64,000 nucleotides of DNA from NCBI RefSeq assembly GCF_000001735.4, contig NC_003074.8, positions 7,998,101-8,062,100 of the forward strand, written 5' to 3'. The notes beneath the pieces are model-generated. The model made no database searches. It saw nothing but the letters and a program-made list of their open reading frames with translations, and was not told where the DNA came from. Source of the stretch: Arabidopsis thaliana. Its lineage: Eukaryota; Streptophyta; Magnoliopsida; Brassicales; Brassicaceae. Below are positions 10,515-21,684 of this stretch, piece after piece. Numbering within the stretch: position 1 is the first letter of the stretch; each line of letters starts with the position of its first letter. The position numbers and the translations under genes were made by a program.

Positions 10515-11315
10515 ATGTCGAAGATTATTTCCCTTGTGGTGGCGATGATCGCAGTGCTAGCTTTGCCGATTCGTGGTCAACAACAACCTCTAAGCCAATG
10601 TACTCCATCAATGATGACCACCGTGAGTCCTTGTATGGGCTTCATAACCAACAGTAGCAGCAATGGAACTTCGCCGTCGTCTGATTGTTGTAACTCGCTG
10701 AGGTCTTTGACCACCGGAGGAATGGGATGTCTTTGTCTAATTGTCACTGGAACTGTTCCTTTCAATATTCCTATTAACCGCACAACCGCTGTCTCACTTC
10801 CCCGTGCTTGTAACATGCCTAGAGTCCCTCTTCAATGCCAAGGTAAATAAAACCAAATCATTCCCCTCTAATCATTACATTTAATAAACTTGCTTGAATC
10901 TATTATCTAACAAATGTTTTGATCTTCCATCTTTTTACAGCCAATATTGCTCCAGCTGCTGCTCCTGGTAAACAATCAATGACATTATTATCTCAATTAA
11001 TCACATAATTGGTTTCTTGGAAGATAAACTGATATAAAAAATTCTGTTTTGGTAATAGGACCTGCTGCTACATTTGGACCATCGATGTCTCCAGGACCAG
11101 AGACGGATCCAATTGTTCCAGAGCCAACTCCGGCAGCTCAGACACCACAGTCTGATACAACCCGACCATTTACACCATCCGTCGACGGTGGAGCTCCAAC
11201 ATCAGACGACGGAGGAAGCACCAGTCGACCTTCTGAGACTCCTTCATCCGCCTACGCACTCTCACCATCTCTTCTCTTCTTCAGCATCGCCCTCGTAGCT
11301 CTCAAATTCTACTGA
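10515..11315 (+). CDS. LTPG20: GPI-anchored lipid transfer protein LTPG20
   Basis: Exons 10515-10842, 10941-10967 and 11059-11315 give 203 residues. There is a signal peptide at 1-21, an 8-Cys LTP domain (C29 to C108, with CC and CLC in the middle), a long Pro/Ser/Thr-rich linker of arabinogalactan type (GPSMSPGPETDP...), and a C-terminal hydrophobic GPI signal (SPSLLFFSIALVALKFY). The 27-bp second exon is unusually small; both its junctions are phase 1, like those of LTPG5, so intron positions are shared. It is transcribed away from LTPG5 and is much more diverged from the cluster than those genes are from each other. I recall it as At3g22620; the LTPG number is from memory. Confidence 0.93.
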
Positions 11316-11608
11316 TGATTCCTTTTGTTTCTTTGCATTCCTTATGTGATTTGATTTATGCATCGTTGATTATAGAAAGAAACCATTTATTTGGTCATTG
11401 CTTTGTGGAATAAGCTTTTGTGTATACTGTTCTCTGTTTCGAGTGAGATTTATTTTGTGTTGTTGAAGTAATACATCATCATTTTTATGGAATCGCAAAC
11501 ACTATTGATGCTCAACGATTAAAAAGTGTCAAAACACTAACTCCCGACTTAAAATCAAAAGCAAATGTCACAGACACATAACATCTGAAAACCAAACACA
11601 AAACCAAC

Positions 11609-12674
11609 TCAGACAACAGCAGTTGTGACATCCTTTACGGACTGACGCCAAGCGTAATCACGAGCTCCATCTTTGTCAACAATCTTGATCACAAAGTTTG
11701 GTGGTGCAACAACGAGTCTTGACCGGATCTCAAGTATGCATTTGTCAACTAGTTCAATGGCTTCTTCTACAGACATGTCACTGCGGTAATGCCTGTCCAT
11801 CGTGGAGAGGGAGAAGTAGGAGCCGTAACCAAAAGCTCCCTTGTCGACTTTGTGAAGAGTTGCAATGTAGTCGATGTAGTAAAGTGATGCACCAGACTCA
11901 TCGTCATAGCCAGCCATCAGGATATTCACCGAATACGGATTCTGATTCAATGGAGCATAAAGAAAACACACAGAGATATCTCAAATTTTCCGCCATCAAT
12001 AATAAGTAGCCAATCATAAACAAGGAAATCCAGAGCAAAGGCCATATGAGTTTATCAGCAACCTTAATGTTATCATAACCACAACATCACAGAGGGAAGC
12101 TTCAATTCAAGCTTTACAATATCATTCTTACAAACTTAAAATTGCTTTAACATTCAATTATCACAGGCACATAAGGCTTAAGATAAAAAAACATAAATTC
12201 ATAAATCTCGCATAGTTCTATGACCACAAGACCAAATAACCAAAACCGTTCCCTAATGGCAGAGCTAAAAGAAGAAGAAGAAGAAGAGCTTACCTTCCTC
12301 AAAGCAGTAGCGAGCTCTCCGCGAGTGAAATTGGCAGCAGCGGCGGTAGTCAACGGGATTCCATTTCTGAATTTGTACAAGGACACATTCTTCTGAACGT
12401 ACTCCGTAAACTGAACCCTAATCAATCCCAAAATCCGAAGACAGTCAAAATTACTACCTCCACCGCTAAATTACAGAGCTACAGAGAGAGAGAAGAGTAT
12501 CGGAGGAGGAAATTACCGGTCACCAGGCTCGCCACTAGCAGCAACAAGCTTGTGTGAGTCAAGTACCATGATCTTGTCTTCGTTGTTTTTGTGAAGAAGG
12601 ATACTATGAACCGCCGATGTATCAGCAGCAACGATGGCGAATCCATTCCCAACAAGACCGAATACACACTCCAT
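11609..12674 (-). CDS. PBD1: 20S proteasome beta-4 subunit PBD1
   Basis: Three exons (12674-12517, 12417-12294, 11941-11609) give 204 residues starting [21 protein letters not shown]. This is the beta-type proteasome fold with almost no propeptide and no catalytic N-terminal Thr, as expected for the inactive beta-4 (D) subunit, which is structural in the 20S core. The segment [15 protein letters not shown] and the end DVTTAVV fit the family. A GAA microsatellite lies just inside intron 2. Site II elements (TGGGCT 12845-12850, GGCCCA 12861-12866) lie upstream. I recall it as At3g22630. Confidence 0.96.
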
Positions 12675-12844
12675 CTTCCGTCTACAGATCCGGCGTTGTG
12701 AGAGAGAGCTTATTAAAAAGCGTCTTGGAGAACAAGCCTTGTTCGTTTTTTACTCTTACGGAGAAGAAGGATGATTGGGTAAATTCCACATGATCTCAGG
12801 GGTATTTTAGACATAAGCTAAAAAATACGAGCTATTGCATGAAA

Positions 12845-12866
12845 TGGGCTTTTGTTATAAGGCCCA
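12845..12866. promoter_or_regulatory. Site II pair upstream of PBD1
   Basis: TGGGCT at 12845-12850 and GGCCCA at 12861-12866, about 175-190 bp upstream of the start codon. This arrangement is common in housekeeping promoters. Confidence 0.45.
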
Positions 12867-12879
12867 TTTATTGTCATTG

Positions 12880-13379
12880 TTTTGGTTTTAACTTGGTCGG
12901 TTTGATGAGATTAGATATTGTGATGTATACCGTTGCTACCAGAAACCTACCAGTCAAAGTTGGGGTTGGCTTGACTTTGTGTCATTAGCTAAACTCCGGG
13001 GAGGCTTATTTGGACAAAGAAGGCTCTTTGAAAGTAGAAGTCGAATTTAAAGTTGTTTCTACCACCAAATACTCTCCATGAAGATATCTTCAACACCATT
13101 AGTTTTCATTATCAGCTAGCTATTTACTTTTGGTCCTTTTTATATATTGTTTATTAAGACTTTCGTTTTTAATTTTTTTATGTGAAGATTTTGAGAAAAA
13201 AATGGATTGATTTGAGGTTTATTGCATCGTTAAATAAAAGTTAAGGAAGTAACAAAATCTTCTTTTTTTGTTCACCTGTTTGTCGAAAAGATCCACACCA
13301 TAACCAAACCATCCGGTTATGTTATTTATAAAACAGAGCCGTCACAACAAAAACAATGGCTCAAAAAATTCGATAGACA
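12880..13379. other. Intergenic between PBD1 and PAP85
   Basis: AT-rich, about 500 bp, no coding potential or recognised motif. Confidence 0.5.
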
Positions 13380-13505
13380 CAACTGTATCTAACGTTTTCT
13401 TTCTTAGACTCTAAACGGATTCTCAAAATCCGAAAAATTTGAAGAATATTGATTGGAACCATATATGGCTCGCGTCTCTCTGGAGTTTGTTTATGGCTAG
13501 GACTC
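13380..13505 (-). pseudogene. Relic of a vicilin C-terminal end
   Basis: The minus strand here is a diverged second copy of the last codons and 3' flank of PAP85 (13750-13880). The T-S-x-S-x-x-Q-x-P-E-x-x-x-P order of the PAP85 end can still be read, but its sequence is then lost and the residue identity is low. It lies ~400 bp downstream of the live gene, so it is either a remnant of a tandem vicilin copy or a local duplication of the gene end. Confidence 0.65.
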
Positions 13506-13801
13506 GTAGCCATCAACAAGTGAGACTAAAGTAAATGGATGACTTGTGAGACTATTTATGGGTTCACAAGTTAGTATAAAAATTCGGATATAGACATAGC
13601 TGATATAGATAACATGCATTAAATTATGGGTTATAACTAAACCGTTGGTTTTATTAAAACTGTCACATAAAAATTTACAACTCAAGAAACCAGTACATAG
13701 AAGTTACATGCAGAGCGTTACCATATTTTATTGCATATCTTCACAAAGATTATATTAAACTCTTAAACTCTTTCCTTTCTTAGGACTGTAAAAAAGCATT
13801 T

Positions 13802-15783
13802 TCAAAAACCAGCAAAGTCTAAGATTGATTGAAACGATGGCTTGTGTTTCTCTGGAATTTGTTGTTGGCTACGACTCGTAGGTGCAAAGTAGGAATAGTT
13901 TTGGCTCGTGAACAGTTTCTCCGCGACTTTACTTCCAACACCAAAGGTTACCCTAGTTGCCGCCGGGTTGAGGTTGCTCAGCAAATTCTCTTCCCCTAAA
14001 CCCAACCAAACAATATACCTTTTAGAGTGGGAGAAACTCAAAAATATAATTTTAGAGAACTATCTGTTGAAACCCTTTTCTTTACCTGCAAGGAACGTTC
14101 TTTTGCTGTTGGTCGCATAAATACCAAACCCTACCGCGATAAAGTCTTGATCTTGCGAGAGTATAGTGAATGGATGACCTGCCGGAACGATAAAAACTTC
14201 GCCTTTACACACTCGTGACACAACTTTGTGTACGTTTTCACTCATATCTTCTTCTTCTTCTTGTCCTTGTCCTGGCCATTGTTGTTGCCCTCTTTGGAAT
14301 TTATAAGGAGTAGCCATCTCGAAGCGGGCACAACCATTCTCCACAAACGTTACAAATGTGGTCTTAGAGTTAAAATGAGGAAGGAACAAGGATCCCTGCA
14401 TGTATTACACAACCCGATTTTTCGATTAGCTAGTAATTAAACCAATTGATACATCATACCACAAGATATAAGAATTTTTGAATGTAAACCTGTGTCATGT
14501 TAGCCCAAGCGGCGGCTATGTGAAGGTCTTGCAGTTGATTATAATTCTTAGGATGTGCCTCGTGGAAATGACCAAAGTCGTTGGAGTAGATTGGATCTAT
14601 TGCAAAGAGATTGAAAGGAGTCCACAACGTTCTTAGGTCTTTGTCTTCCTCCTTTTCTTTTTTGGCTTTGTGTTTGTTTGAAGGAGATGTAGCGTGCTCA
14701 GCAAGTTCCTTGATTTGGTCTGGAGAAATTCTTCGGATAATCCCTTGACCAATTTCTTTTGATCTCGTAACCAATCTCCCTAGCAATTCTTCCGGCACCT
14801 ATACCAAAAAAAATAAATTCTTCCAATCCTTAGTATGTGCCTGATTTAATAAGAAATTCATAACATGTTCTAGGGAAGAATAGCATACGTTGAAACTGGT
14901 AGAGAGGACTTCTTTGGTAAACCCATTGAAGTAGGATTGCTGAAATTGGGATGCAGCAGGGAAGTAATCCTGTGAAAATTCAAGATTAAACAATGTTAGT
15001 TATTTTCTGAACATTACGCAATAACTCGGATAACTCCGAATGGTGACACAACGATGTCACTATTTTTGTTTTTTTTGGTCTTAACAACATGCAAAACCGG
15101 AGTAATAACACAACAACATCACTAAAACAAACCTCTATGCTCACGCTATAACTATATACTACTGATCTTGGTATAAAAGATACATAAGAATGACTAATAG
15201 AACAATAAATATGAACCTTGTAGTTGCCGGGATTGTTGACAGGGACGGTGATCTGGGCGAGGCGGAGAGGAACCGTCTGGTTAGTGTTGGTGATAAAGTT
15301 GGTGACACCAGAAGGGATTCTTACCACATCACCTTTAGTTATGTGGAACGATTCTTTTGTTTTATCCGTCACAAACTCGATCACTCCTTTACCTTGTAGG
15401 ACTATAAAAACAGCATCGGCATCCAAATGGTGAGGCACAAAGAAAGTTGTTGGCTCCATCTCCACCAACGAGAATCTGTAGTTCTCGATTCCTCGGAAGA
15501 GAGCCGGTGCATGTTTTGTGAACTTAGGCAGCACTCTCACAAAACCTTCCTTTGACTGGAACCAATCACTGAAACTCCGCTTCCTGAAGTGGTATGGATG
15601 ATTCGTCGACTCTTCCTCCCATCCCTCGCCAGAGCCACCACCAGGACGGCGACGGGGACCTTCTTGTTCTCCTTGCTGTGGTGGCTCGAACTCGTCGATC
15701 TCCACACGGAAGGATAAGCAGTGGACGACAGCTATGGAGATAAGGAGAAGAAGTGTTATGATTAATTTGTTGGTTATTGCCAT
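13802..15783 (-). CDS. PAP85: Vicilin-like seed storage protein PAP85
   Basis: Five exons (15783-15217, 14969-14889, 14798-14490, 14395-14086, 13995-13802) give 486 residues. Residues 1-23 are a signal peptide (LIITLLLLISIAVVHC). Two cupin domains follow an Arg/Gly/Glu-rich segment: cupin 1 around 90-190 (PHHLDADAVFIVLQGKG ... KGDVVRIPSG) and cupin 2 around 325-430 (HFNSKTTFVTFVENG ... GEVFIVPAGHPF). This is the 7S globulin architecture; such proteins are stored in seed vacuoles. All introns keep frame and the total matches the 486 residues I recall for At3g22640. An RY box and a TATA box lie just upstream. The upstream in-frame Met (15825) precedes the signal peptide and was rejected as start. 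Confidence 0.95.
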
Positions 15784-15840
15784 TTTTTCTTGTTGTTTTG
15801 TTGATGTGTTTGTTTTTGAGGACAATAATGGGTGGTTTTA

Positions 15841-15872
15841 GTTTATATAGGAAGGAGAGCTTGACATGCATG
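15841..15872 (-). promoter_or_regulatory. RY (seed) element and TATA box of PAP85
   Basis: CATGCATG at 15865-15872 is a perfect RY repeat, the site bound by B3 seed regulators of the FUS3/ABI3/LEC2 class. CTATATAAAC on the minus strand at about 15841-15850 is a TATA box about 60 bp before the start codon. The pair predicts seed-specific expression. Confidence 0.75.
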
Positions 15873-15879
15873 GTGACGA

Positions 15880-16700
15880 GTGTTCGTACGCATCAAAACC
15901 ACGAGCAGACGATTATCCAAACAAAAAATTAAAAAAAATTGAGTAAACATTCAATGAGATCTAGAAGTTAGTATAGAGACTGATGATCAGTTCAATGATA
16001 TAAAATCTAACAATCTCTAACTACCTTAGAAAAAAAACTTAGCACCTAAAAGTAGGATTTGAAAAACATGTATGCTTTTAACATTTAGGATTTAGTAAGC
16101 GAATTGGATTCAAATCTTGATTCTAATTATTATGCACTATGTTTACAAGTTAATGCAAAAAAAAAATTGAATGAAGATAGACATGTAGTAGATATGGATA
16201 ACACTTAGGTGGACGTGGTACGTACGATAAGTCCGAAGTTAGATCTTGATTCTCACTGATGTTACGTGTCTCATCACTAAGTTTCGTTCTACTTCAAATG
16301 GCATGACTAAGACACTCACAATTTGTTTTGTCATGTTTGAAAAATCTTTTATGTCTAGCATCATGTGATACTTCTTATGATTCACACGCCTTTTTGTCGG
16401 ACTGGCTTGGTCTAAAACAATTTTTTTTTTAGTAGTAAACAATTCCAAACGTATCGTATTTACTAATTTTCCTTCACACTAAAGAATTTACCTCAATTTT
16501 TAGTATCTCATCTTCAATATAGACCTCAAACCAAACTCGAAAAAGGAGGAAACTTGTAATAAGCCATATACGGATAAAAACCATTCTCTCAAAAAAAAAA
16601 AACTAGAGGTAACATTTAATTGTTTATTACCATCCATTCACGACGTAGTATAAGAAGCAAGACCACTTGTCATAAATTTTCTGATTTTTTTTCTCAATTT
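15880..16700. other. Intergenic between PAP85 and CEGENDUO
   Basis: AT-rich promoter DNA for two divergent genes, with several A-runs (for example near 15925, 16157 and 16590). No coding feature supported. Confidence 0.5.
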
Positions 16701-16708
16701 GTTTTTGC

Positions 16709-17860
16709 ATGGCTTCATGTGAACGTTCGTTGCTTCCTATTGATATAATAGAAGAAATATGTTGTAGGATTCCAGTCGAATATTTGACGCAATTCAAATT
16801 GACGTGTAAACAATGGTTTGCTCTCTTGAAGGACAAGAGATTCATCTACAAATACTTGGATCTTTTTCAAGAACAAGAACGTTTCATAAGAATCGATCGT
16901 ATTGTTCAGATCATCGATCCAGTGAAAGGAGCTCGTTCATCTTCACCAATCCCGCAAGAGTTCGACAATGTAGCTCAAATCTCCACTATGGTCCATTGTG
17001 ATGGATTATTGTTATGTAGATGCAAGAACGAACGATCAAGAAGCTACAAACTCGCGGTTTGGAACCCGTTTTTGAGTCGAGTCAAATGGATCGAACCAAT
17101 GGATTTTTATTCGAGTAATGATTTCTATGGTTTTGGATATGACAATGTATGTCGTGATGAGTACAAACTTCTAAGGATTTTCGATGGAGAGATTGAAGAC
17201 GAGAGTGAAATCGCGGGGTCTTATGAACCGAAGATTCAGATATATGATTTCAAATCTGATTCATGGAGAATTGTTGATGATACTCGTTTGGATTGGTCTA
17301 TAGATCCACCTTGTAAAGGTGTGTCGGTGAAAGGAAACATGTATTGGATTGCACATTGGAATAATAGACCCGAAATTTTCATCCAGAGTTTTGATTTCTC
17401 CACAGAGACATTCAAAATCGTTTGCAATCTTCCATTCGAATGTAATGTATTAGACACGGCAGCCTTATCGAGTTTAAGAGGAGATAGGCTTTCTTTGTTA
17501 CATCAAAGTGGAGAAACAATGAAGATCGAAGTTTGGATCACAAACAAATTGAGCGATGAGGTAGTCTCATGGACCAAGTACGTAGACGTGACTAGCCCTG
17601 ATCTCCCGACATTACATACTGATCAACATCTCACTCATCCAAGTTATTTCATTGACAAGAACGATAATATCATGGTATGGTGTGAGCAAGAGACCGAAGA
17701 GGAAACCGATGATGATGTTTGCGTTAGCGTTTGCATGATTAGTAAAGATGGAATAGTGAAGAAACAAATTGATGCAGGACGATGTGATTTGTGTAGTGAT
17801 AATAGGCCTTTTGTTTGCGGTTATGCATATGTTCCAAGTCTGGTTCCAGTTCCAGAATAA
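16709..17860 (+). CDS. CEG: F-box protein CEGENDUO
   Basis: Intronless gene, 383 residues. The F-box is at about 7-50 (LPIDIIEEICCRIPVEYL ... LTCKQWFALLKDKRF), followed by an F-box-associated (FBA) domain with the usual landmarks: [23 protein letters not shown], the YKLLRIFDG region, IYDFKSDSWR and VSVKGNMYWIAH. F-box proteins give SCF ubiquitin ligases their substrate specificity through SKP1 binding. I recall At3g22650 as CEGENDUO, a negative regulator of auxin-linked lateral root formation. It belongs to the same broad FBA family as the 26.7-34.4 kb cluster but is clearly diverged and lies on the other strand. An acidic run (ETEEETDDD) near residue 330 is distinctive. Confidence 0.92.
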   Translation: MASCERSLLPIDIIEEICCRIPVEYLTQFKLTCKQWFALLKDKRFIYKYLDLFQEQERFIRIDRIVQIIDPVKGARSSSPIPQEFDNVAQISTMVHCDGLLLCRCKNERSRSYKLAVWNPFLSRVKWIEPMDFYSSNDFYGFGYDNVCRDEYKLLRIFDGEIEDESEIAGSYEPKIQIYDFKSDSWRIVDDTRLDWSIDPPCKGVSVKGNMYWIAHWNNRPEIFIQSFDFSTETFKIVCNLPFECNVLDTAALSSLRGDRLSLLHQSGETMKIEVWITNKLSDEVVSWTKYVDVTSPDLPTLHTDQHLTHPSYFIDKNDNIMVWCEQETEEETDDDVCVSVCMISKDGIVKKQIDAGRCDLCSDNRPFVCGYAYVPSLVPVPE

Positions 17861-18136
17861 AACTTCCTAGGGTTGCTACTGGTTTCAGGATTTTTTTTTT
17901 GTATGCTCTAAGCTTTGTTTTGTTGTATTTCTATCATATAAAGTTTCAACTTCAAGTGTTAACTATGAGACTTCAAACAAGGGACTTTGTTAATTCAAGT
18001 AATCACTAGTACAAAATTGTATTGGTTCTAAGACCCTTACCACAGGGTTTCCAAAACAAAATACATGTTCTTAAAAAAAACAAAGAAGACAAATAGTTTA
18101 TAGTAGTTTTGAAGTGGGTTTAGATAATCAAACCTT

Positions 18137-19018
18137 TTACCTCTTCTGCCTCTTGTTTCCGCTAGCTTTTCCACCACGGAAACCGCCTTTGAAATCGTTT
18201 GTCGTCTCTGCTGTGTTCTGCTTGCTCAAACCCTTCCTACCACCATGACCAAACTTGGAATCCCGAAACTCCCTCTTCTTGTTGCCCATCCTCGAAGTAG
18301 GCCTTCCTTTACCTCCTGATCGATCTCCGGGAGACACACCTGGTCTTTTCTTACCTCCTCCTCTCTGGAAACTCTTTCCACTTTCGAAATCAAGTTCAGG
18401 CTCACCAGCTTTATCACTAAACCCACTCTGCTGCCTCTGTTTCCTCCACTTCTTCACAGACTCAATGTTATCCTTCTTCTCCTTCGCACGTTCCTTCATC
18501 TTCTGAGACTGTACTTCCTTAGCCATTCTCTTATTATCCCTAGCCTTCCTCCTCTCTTCAGACTCCTCAATCTGTTTCTTCTCATGCAAAAGCCGAGACT
18601 TCACTTTCTCCATATGAACATCCGATTTCACCATCTCCGCATAGTAATTCGCAGGCCTGAGAAAATTCACACCCATTTCATTGAGTTTACCAAACGCTTC
18701 TCTTGTCCCTTCAAGCGCTTGAGTGTAGAACGCCGTCTCTCTCGCAAGGTCATCGTTTACATCCACAGCTCCTCCCTGGTCAATCTCAACAGTAAGCTTA
18801 TGAGTCCAATCAACATCTTCAGGCCAGCTAATATCTTGAAGCTTATCAAGCAACCCATCTCTGTTGTATATCGCAGTCTTCGTAGGCTCAGCCAATTTCT
18901 CGGTGATCTCGTTCTCTGTATCCGAATCCGAAAGAGACTCCGCTTCGGAGTCAGTAGCATCATCCTCATCAATCATGTTCATCTCATCATCTGATACTAT
19001 ATCCTCTTCCAATGACAT
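18137..19018 (-). CDS. EBP2: Nucleolar rRNA-processing protein EBP2
   Basis: 293 residues in one coding exon. The N-terminus is strongly acidic (about 4-40), a middle EBP2 domain spans about 45-190 (ISWPEDVDWTHKL, ETAFYTQALEGTREAF, VNFLRPANYYAEMVKSD), and the C-terminus is Lys/Arg/Gly-rich. EBP2 is a conserved nucleolar factor for 27S pre-rRNA processing and 60S assembly. A 5' UTR intron is likely: a donor (CA|GTAAGT) near 19297 on the minus strand and an acceptor (GAGTAG) directly before the ATG. Three telo-box-like TAGGGTTT motifs (19121-19130, 19240-19247, near 19336) lie in the leader, which is typical for ribosome-biogenesis genes. I recall it as At3g22660. Confidence 0.92.
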   Translation of the reverse strand: MSLEEDIVSDDEMNMIDEDDATDSEAESLSDSDTENEITEKLAEPTKTAIYNRDGLLDKLQDISWPEDVDWTHKLTVEIDQGGAVDVNDDLARETAFYTQALEGTREAFGKLNEMGVNFLRPANYYAEMVKSDVHMEKVKSRLLHEKKQIEESEERRKARDNKRMAKEVQSQKMKERAKEKKDNIESVKKWRKQRQQSGFSDKAGEPELDFESGKSFQRGGGKKRPGVSPGDRSGGKGRPTSRMGNKKREFRDSKFGHGGRKGLSKQNTAETTNDFKGGFRGGKASGNKRQKR

Positions 19019-19120
19019 CTACTCAAAATTCGATAACAACAAACAAAATTAGATTCAGAATCAAAAAAGTTCAGACTTTTATACCTTTGGGTAAAAAAAA
19101 AACTTGGCGAATCACAGAAA

Positions 19121-19345
19121 CTAGGGTTTATAAGTCACCAACGCAAAGAGAGATTCCATAACTGGTTCCGTTACCTTCTATATGACAATAAAGTTCGATA
19201 CTTTATCTAAGGACTTAAGATTATAACCATGAACAAAATTAGGGTTTATCATTCTATTGACACAAACCCTTTGAGAAGGAATAGAAGAAAACTTACTGTT
19301 GATTACGGAGAAGATTGAAGAAGCTTGTGCTTGAGTAGGGTTTTT
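19121..19345. promoter_or_regulatory. Telo-box motifs in the EBP2 leader
   Basis: TAGGGTTT occurs at about 19123, 19240 and 19336, read on the plus strand (AAACCCTA on the gene strand). Telo boxes are known to be enriched near the start of plant translation and ribosome-biogenesis genes. Confidence 0.55.
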
Positions 19346-19670
19346 GAGAGAGAGAAGAGAGATAGTGAACCCGCCGGCGCAAGGAAGAAGAAGAAGAAAC
19401 TTAGTTTTAAAGGCTTCGACTTTGTAAAACCCTTTTCTGCTTTATACTAAACCGGAAATCTCACAAAACCGGATCATACCGGGTTCAAATTATCGCTCAA
19501 TTGGTTCCCGTTACTATTTATAAACCGGATCTAAGACATGAAAACTTGTGACAAATTGATTCATTTCATTTTAGTAAAGGTCACATGATTTGAGATCTAA
19601 CATAGTATAAGAGTATCATTCAACAGAAAGGAAAACAAAACTTTGAGCCAAGGCTCCAAAACTCTAATCT

Positions 19671-21359
19671 CTACGAAACAGATAAAGGACTGTGAGAATC
19701 AATCATTGTTTTCGATTGAACCAAACTCTGAATCTTGAGTTTTGCTTCTGCCATATTTTTCTTCTCAAGCTCATCTACCAACATTTTGCAAGTGCTATCT
19801 CTAGGAACCATTCCTTTTCGTACTGCTTCCTCAAAGAACAAGCAAGCTTCTTCAACTTTCCCGCTCATACATAACCCTCTAATGAGAAGAATATATGTCG
19901 AAACATCGATACTAACATCGTTTTTCACCATGTGATGCAATAATATTCCAAGTAGCTTCATTTTCTTCTTATGGCAACACATCTTCAACAATGGAGCATA
20001 AGTCTCAACGTTTGGACTACATGATTCCCCCTCCTCATCCTCCATCCTTTTAAGCAAACGTAGAGCCATCTCATCTCGTGAGTGATGAAGCGCAGCGGAA
20101 ATCATGGTATTGTAGACTAAAACATCACGACGAACTCCTTGATTCGTCATGTCCTCAAATATCTCAGCTGCATCCTTAAACCTACCAGTCTTCGACAAAA
20201 TATGTATCAATGAGCTATAAAACTTAGCATCAGGAACACAACCATCTTCTTTCATCTTCTCATACACTCCTAAAGCTTCAGCTACTTGTTTAGATTTACC
20301 CAAAGAATGCATCACAATAGTATAAGTCACAACATTAGGATTACACCCATTCTCTCGCATCTCTTCCAACATTTCATTAACCCTCCTAAAATCCCCTTCC
20401 TTGCAATAAGCTTCCACAAAGCTAGTGTAAGTAACAACATCAGGAGTGAACTCAGTAACCTTCATCAAATCCATCATCGCTCTAGCATCATCAAATTTCC
20501 GAGCTTTACAAAAACCGTGAATCAAAATGTTGAATGTCCGCGCATCCGGCTTGATTGTATCGAAAAGCTTCAGAAAAACTTCATGAGCATGCTCTATACT
20601 ATTCTCTTTCACAAGTGCATCCATCAAACTGTTCATAGCAATAGTATCTGTTTTCACACCATAACTCTTCTCCATCTCTAAAAAAGCATCAACAGCTTTA
20701 TTATATTTCCCTGACTTGGCCAATCTCCTCATAACCTTACTCATCGTATCAAGCGTAACAAGCTTAGATTCTTCATTCTTGTTCATCTCATTGACTAATT
20801 CCCACATCAAATCAAAATTCCTACATTTCCCCAACACATCAACCATTGCATTATAAGTATGACCTGAATGCACATAACCTGTTTGTGAATTTGCCCAAAT
20901 GAAAAACCCGTAAGCTTGATTCCAACCATTACTAAACCTTCTTAGAACTTGCAAAACCAAACTCTCTGTAACCACCACATCGCATTTACTCAACTCTTTA
21001 ACAACATCCTCATGAGACGTGTCCTTCTTATTCAAAAAGTCGCAAACTTTATCAATATCTTCCACTGGTTTCTTCACTACATTTCCCTCTGAGACTTGTT
21101 GACGACTAAACTTCTGGCTCTCGACCCAATTCGCCAAAGAAGGGATAACAAAATCTTCATCATCTTTGGAAACCGAACTCGATGAAGAAGAAGGCTTGTT
21201 TGATAGAAAGTCTTTAATCCAAGACGGTAGCTCCGGTGACTCTGCGGCAACAATCGGCGACTCCTCTGCAGTGTTATTCGTTACCAGAAACCTCCGTTGG
21301 AAGATTCTCCGAGGTAAAGTATACGAAACAAGCTTACTAATCCTAAGCTTAGTGAGCAT
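19671..21359 (-). CDS. P-class pentatricopeptide repeat protein, probably mitochondrial
   Basis: 562 residues from the Met at 21359 (MLTKLRISKLVSYTLPRRIF). The frame continues 17 residues upstream, but the basic, hydroxyl-rich targeting-type N-terminus begins at this Met. About nine or ten 35-residue PPR motifs run from roughly 160 to 520 (for example VVTYTSFVEAYCKEGDFRRV, VVTYTIVMHSLGKSKQVAEA, VETYAPLLKMCCHKKKMKLL). There is no E or DYW tail, so it is P-class; such proteins bind organelle RNA for stability, splicing or translation. I recall it as At3g22670 with a mitochondrial location. It is head to head with RDM1. Confidence 0.92.
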   Translation of the reverse strand: MLTKLRISKLVSYTLPRRIFQRRFLVTNNTAEESPIVAAESPELPSWIKDFLSNKPSSSSSSVSKDDEDFVIPSLANWVESQKFSRQQVSEGNVVKKPVEDIDKVCDFLNKKDTSHEDVVKELSKCDVVVTESLVLQVLRRFSNGWNQAYGFFIWANSQTGYVHSGHTYNAMVDVLGKCRNFDLMWELVNEMNKNEESKLVTLDTMSKVMRRLAKSGKYNKAVDAFLEMEKSYGVKTDTIAMNSLMDALVKENSIEHAHEVFLKLFDTIKPDARTFNILIHGFCKARKFDDARAMMDLMKVTEFTPDVVTYTSFVEAYCKEGDFRRVNEMLEEMRENGCNPNVVTYTIVMHSLGKSKQVAEALGVYEKMKEDGCVPDAKFYSSLIHILSKTGRFKDAAEIFEDMTNQGVRRDVLVYNTMISAALHHSRDEMALRLLKRMEDEEGESCSPNVETYAPLLKMCCHKKKMKLLGILLHHMVKNDVSIDVSTYILLIRGLCMSGKVEEACLFFEEAVRKGMVPRDSTCKMLVDELEKKNMAEAKLKIQSLVQSKTMIDSHSPLSVS

Positions 21360-21684
21360 TTTGTTCCGTTTGAATCTAAACGCAGACTTCTCTCCTGTTT
21401 TTCCGATCAAAGTTCGAATCTTTTAGACCTAAAGCTTGCTGCTTTGTGCCGGGTCGGGTCGGTTCGTTAATTGGTACAACCCCGGTTCGATTTAATTTAA
21501 TTTAGCGTTTAGATTTTTGGTTTACCCCACATCTGACAAGTGACGATTTTTACTGACACGTGTACAAGTCATTCTCTTCGTCTTCTTCCTCTAAAAACCC
21601 TAATTTTAAGGAACCTCGTGTGGTCATCGTCTTCGTACCTTTCTGCTTTCTACGCCGTCAAAATCTAACTGCTCGACAGTGACC
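21360..21684. promoter_or_regulatory. Bidirectional promoter between the PPR gene and RDM1
   Basis: Only 325 bp separate the two start codons. It contains ACACGTGT (21556-21563, an ACGT core) and a telo-box AAACCCTAA (21595-21603). Shared or coupled expression is an inference. Confidence 0.5.
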
